DNA of 15,242 nt from Chloroflexota bacterium (GTDB lineage: Bacteria > Chloroflexota > Limnocylindria > Limnocylindrales > CSP1-4), in NCBI GenBank assembly GCA_029858845.1, contig JAOUEG010000019.1, forward strand, positions 1-15,242, given 5' to 3'. Positions 14,405 through 15,242 of this stretch are shown in pieces (the first letter of the stretch is position 1; each line of letters starts with the position of its first letter). The position numbers and the translations under genes are program-made. Under the pieces are notes generated by a model. The model ran no database searches. It saw only the letters and a list, made by a program, of their open reading frames with translations, and was not told the DNA's origin.

Positions 14405-15242
14405 GTGACCGATACGCTCGAGCGAGTCAAGGCCTATCAGCAGTTCATCGGCGGCGAGTTCGTGGACGCGGCCGACGGGCGCACGGCCGAGGTGATCAAC
14501 CCGGCCAACGACCAGCCGATCGCCGTGGTCCCGGCAAGCTCCGCAGAGGACGTGGATCGGGCGGTGAACGCGGCCGAGAAGGCGTTCGCGACCTGGAAGA
14601 AGACGACCCCGCAGGATCGCTCGCTGCTCCTGCTCAAGATCGCCGACGCACTCGAGGCCAAGGGCGACGAGATCGGCCGGCTCGAGAGCGCGAACGCCGG
14701 CAAGCCTGTGGGCGCCGCCATCGACGAGATGGCCGTGTGCGCCGACCTCTTCCGCTTCTTTGCCGGTGCCTCGCGGGTCATGGACGGCCTTGCCGCCAAC
14801 GAGTTCGCGGCCGGTCATACCTCGATCATCCGCCGCGACCCGATCGGTGTCGTGGCCTCCATCGCGCCATGGAACTACCCGCTTTACATGGCCTCGTGGA
14901 AGCTTGGGCCGGCCCTGGCGACGGGTAACACGGCGGTGCTCAAGCCTTCGGCCCGGACGCCGCTCAGCGCGCTGGCATTCGCGCAGATCCTCGCCGACAT
15001 CCTGCCACCCGGCGTGGTCAACGTCCTGTCCGGAGCCGGAAGCGAGATCGGCGATTCCCTGGTCGGCCATCCCAAGGTTCGGATGGTCTCGATCACCGGC
15101 GACACGGTGACCGGCAAGCGAGTCGCGAAGATCGCCGCGGACAGCGTGAAGCGACTCCACCTGGAACTCGGCGGCAAGGCGCCCATCATCGTCTTCGACG
15201 ACGCGGACGTGGACCTCGCGGCCGAGACCCTTCGCATGGCCG
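14405..15242 (+). CDS. Aldehyde dehydrogenase, aminobutyraldehyde dehydrogenase-like (3' partial)
   Basis: The first 279 residues of an NAD(P)-dependent aldehyde dehydrogenase (family length about 475-500); the frame runs off the window end. Visible are the N-terminal QQFIGGEFVDAADG start, the cofactor and active-site segment SIAPWNYPLYMASWKLGPAL (N157 stabilises the thiohemiacetal), LKPS (179-182, K180 binds NAD), ITGDTVTGK (230-238) and LELGGKAP (253-260, with E254 as general base). The catalytic Cys is beyond the window. The phrase SITGDTVTGKRV, in place of the more usual FTGS, and the following VKRLHLELGGKAP resemble PatD/YdcW-type gamma-aminobutyraldehyde dehydrogenases, suggesting a putrescine or polyamine degradation role. 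Betaine aldehyde and other amino-aldehyde dehydrogenases are alternatives. The substrate is uncertain. Confidence 0.88.
   Translation, partial: MTDTLERVKAYQQFIGGEFVDAADGRTAEVINPANDQPIAVVPASSAEDVDRAVNAAEKAFATWKKTTPQDRSLLLLKIADALEAKGDEIGRLESANAGKPVGAAIDEMAVCADLFRFFAGASRVMDGLAANEFAAGHTSIIRRDPIGVVASIAPWNYPLYMASWKLGPALATGNTAVLKPSARTPLSALAFAQILADILPPGVVNVLSGAGSEIGDSLVGHPKVRMVSITGDTVTGKRVAKIAADSVKRLHLELGGKAPIIVFDDADVDLAAETLRMA

Noticed and set aside
14354..15160. A 268-codon minus-strand open frame at the right end
   Set aside because: It is opposite the aldehyde dehydrogenase, whose plus-strand frame carries all expected N-terminal motifs and a perfect ribosome site.
1..15242. tRNA, rRNA, CRISPR, insertion sequence or attachment-site signals
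   Set aside because: None was seen: no cloverleaf-like segment, no regularly spaced repeats, no transposase or integrase motifs, and genes are nearly contiguous throughout.

Overview
The window is GC-rich, gene-dense bacterial DNA with frequent GTG/TTG starts and almost no intergenic space. A full o-succinylbenzoate (classical) menaquinone pathway shows a bacterium that respires with menaquinone. GC content and coding style fit a soil or aquatic Chloroflexota or an actinobacterium-like lineage. No rRNA or other phylogenetic marker is present, so this placement is tentative. No mobile element, tRNA or CRISPR array was seen.

Layout. (1) 3-1811, plus strand: the end of an ABC-2 type exporter ATPase, its permease, and a small DUF1801/YdhG-like protein, tightly packed. 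(2) 1823-12620, minus strand: one long operon, read right to left as tetR - menF - menD - menH - menB - menA - menC - menE::alpha/beta-hydrolase - menG. All eight junctions overlap: seven by 4 nt (ATGA or GTGA) and menC/menE by 7 nt. (3) 12621-12915: a divergent control region with a perfect 13-bp-arm palindrome just upstream of tetR and an ECF-sigma-like promoter candidate facing the other way. (4) 12916-14211, plus strand: a GT-B (UGT/macrolide-type) glycosyltransferase, followed by a strong hairpin. (5) 14405 to the window end: the first 279 residues of an aldehyde dehydrogenase resembling gamma-aminobutyraldehyde dehydrogenases. No stretch longer than 300 bases lacks a gene.

How the genes work together. 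MenF converts chorismate to isochorismate. MenD adds a succinyl semialdehyde unit from 2-oxoglutarate (SEPHCHC). MenH eliminates pyruvate (SHCHC) and MenC dehydrates to o-succinylbenzoate (OSB). MenE makes OSB-CoA and MenB closes the ring to DHNA-CoA. A thioesterase then releases DHNA, MenA prenylates it and MenG methylates it to menaquinone. The only step with no recognisable dedicated gene is the DHNA-CoA thioesterase (MenI, normally a hotdog-fold protein). MenE carries an extra, intact-looking alpha/beta-hydrolase domain of about 250 residues, although a genuine MenH is also encoded. That domain is the main candidate for the missing activity.

The most interesting signals are the MenE-hydrolase fusion together with its degenerate P-loop, and a TetR repressor that heads the operon next to a palindrome and probably controls the entire pathway. 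These are sequence-based inferences; no database search was available.
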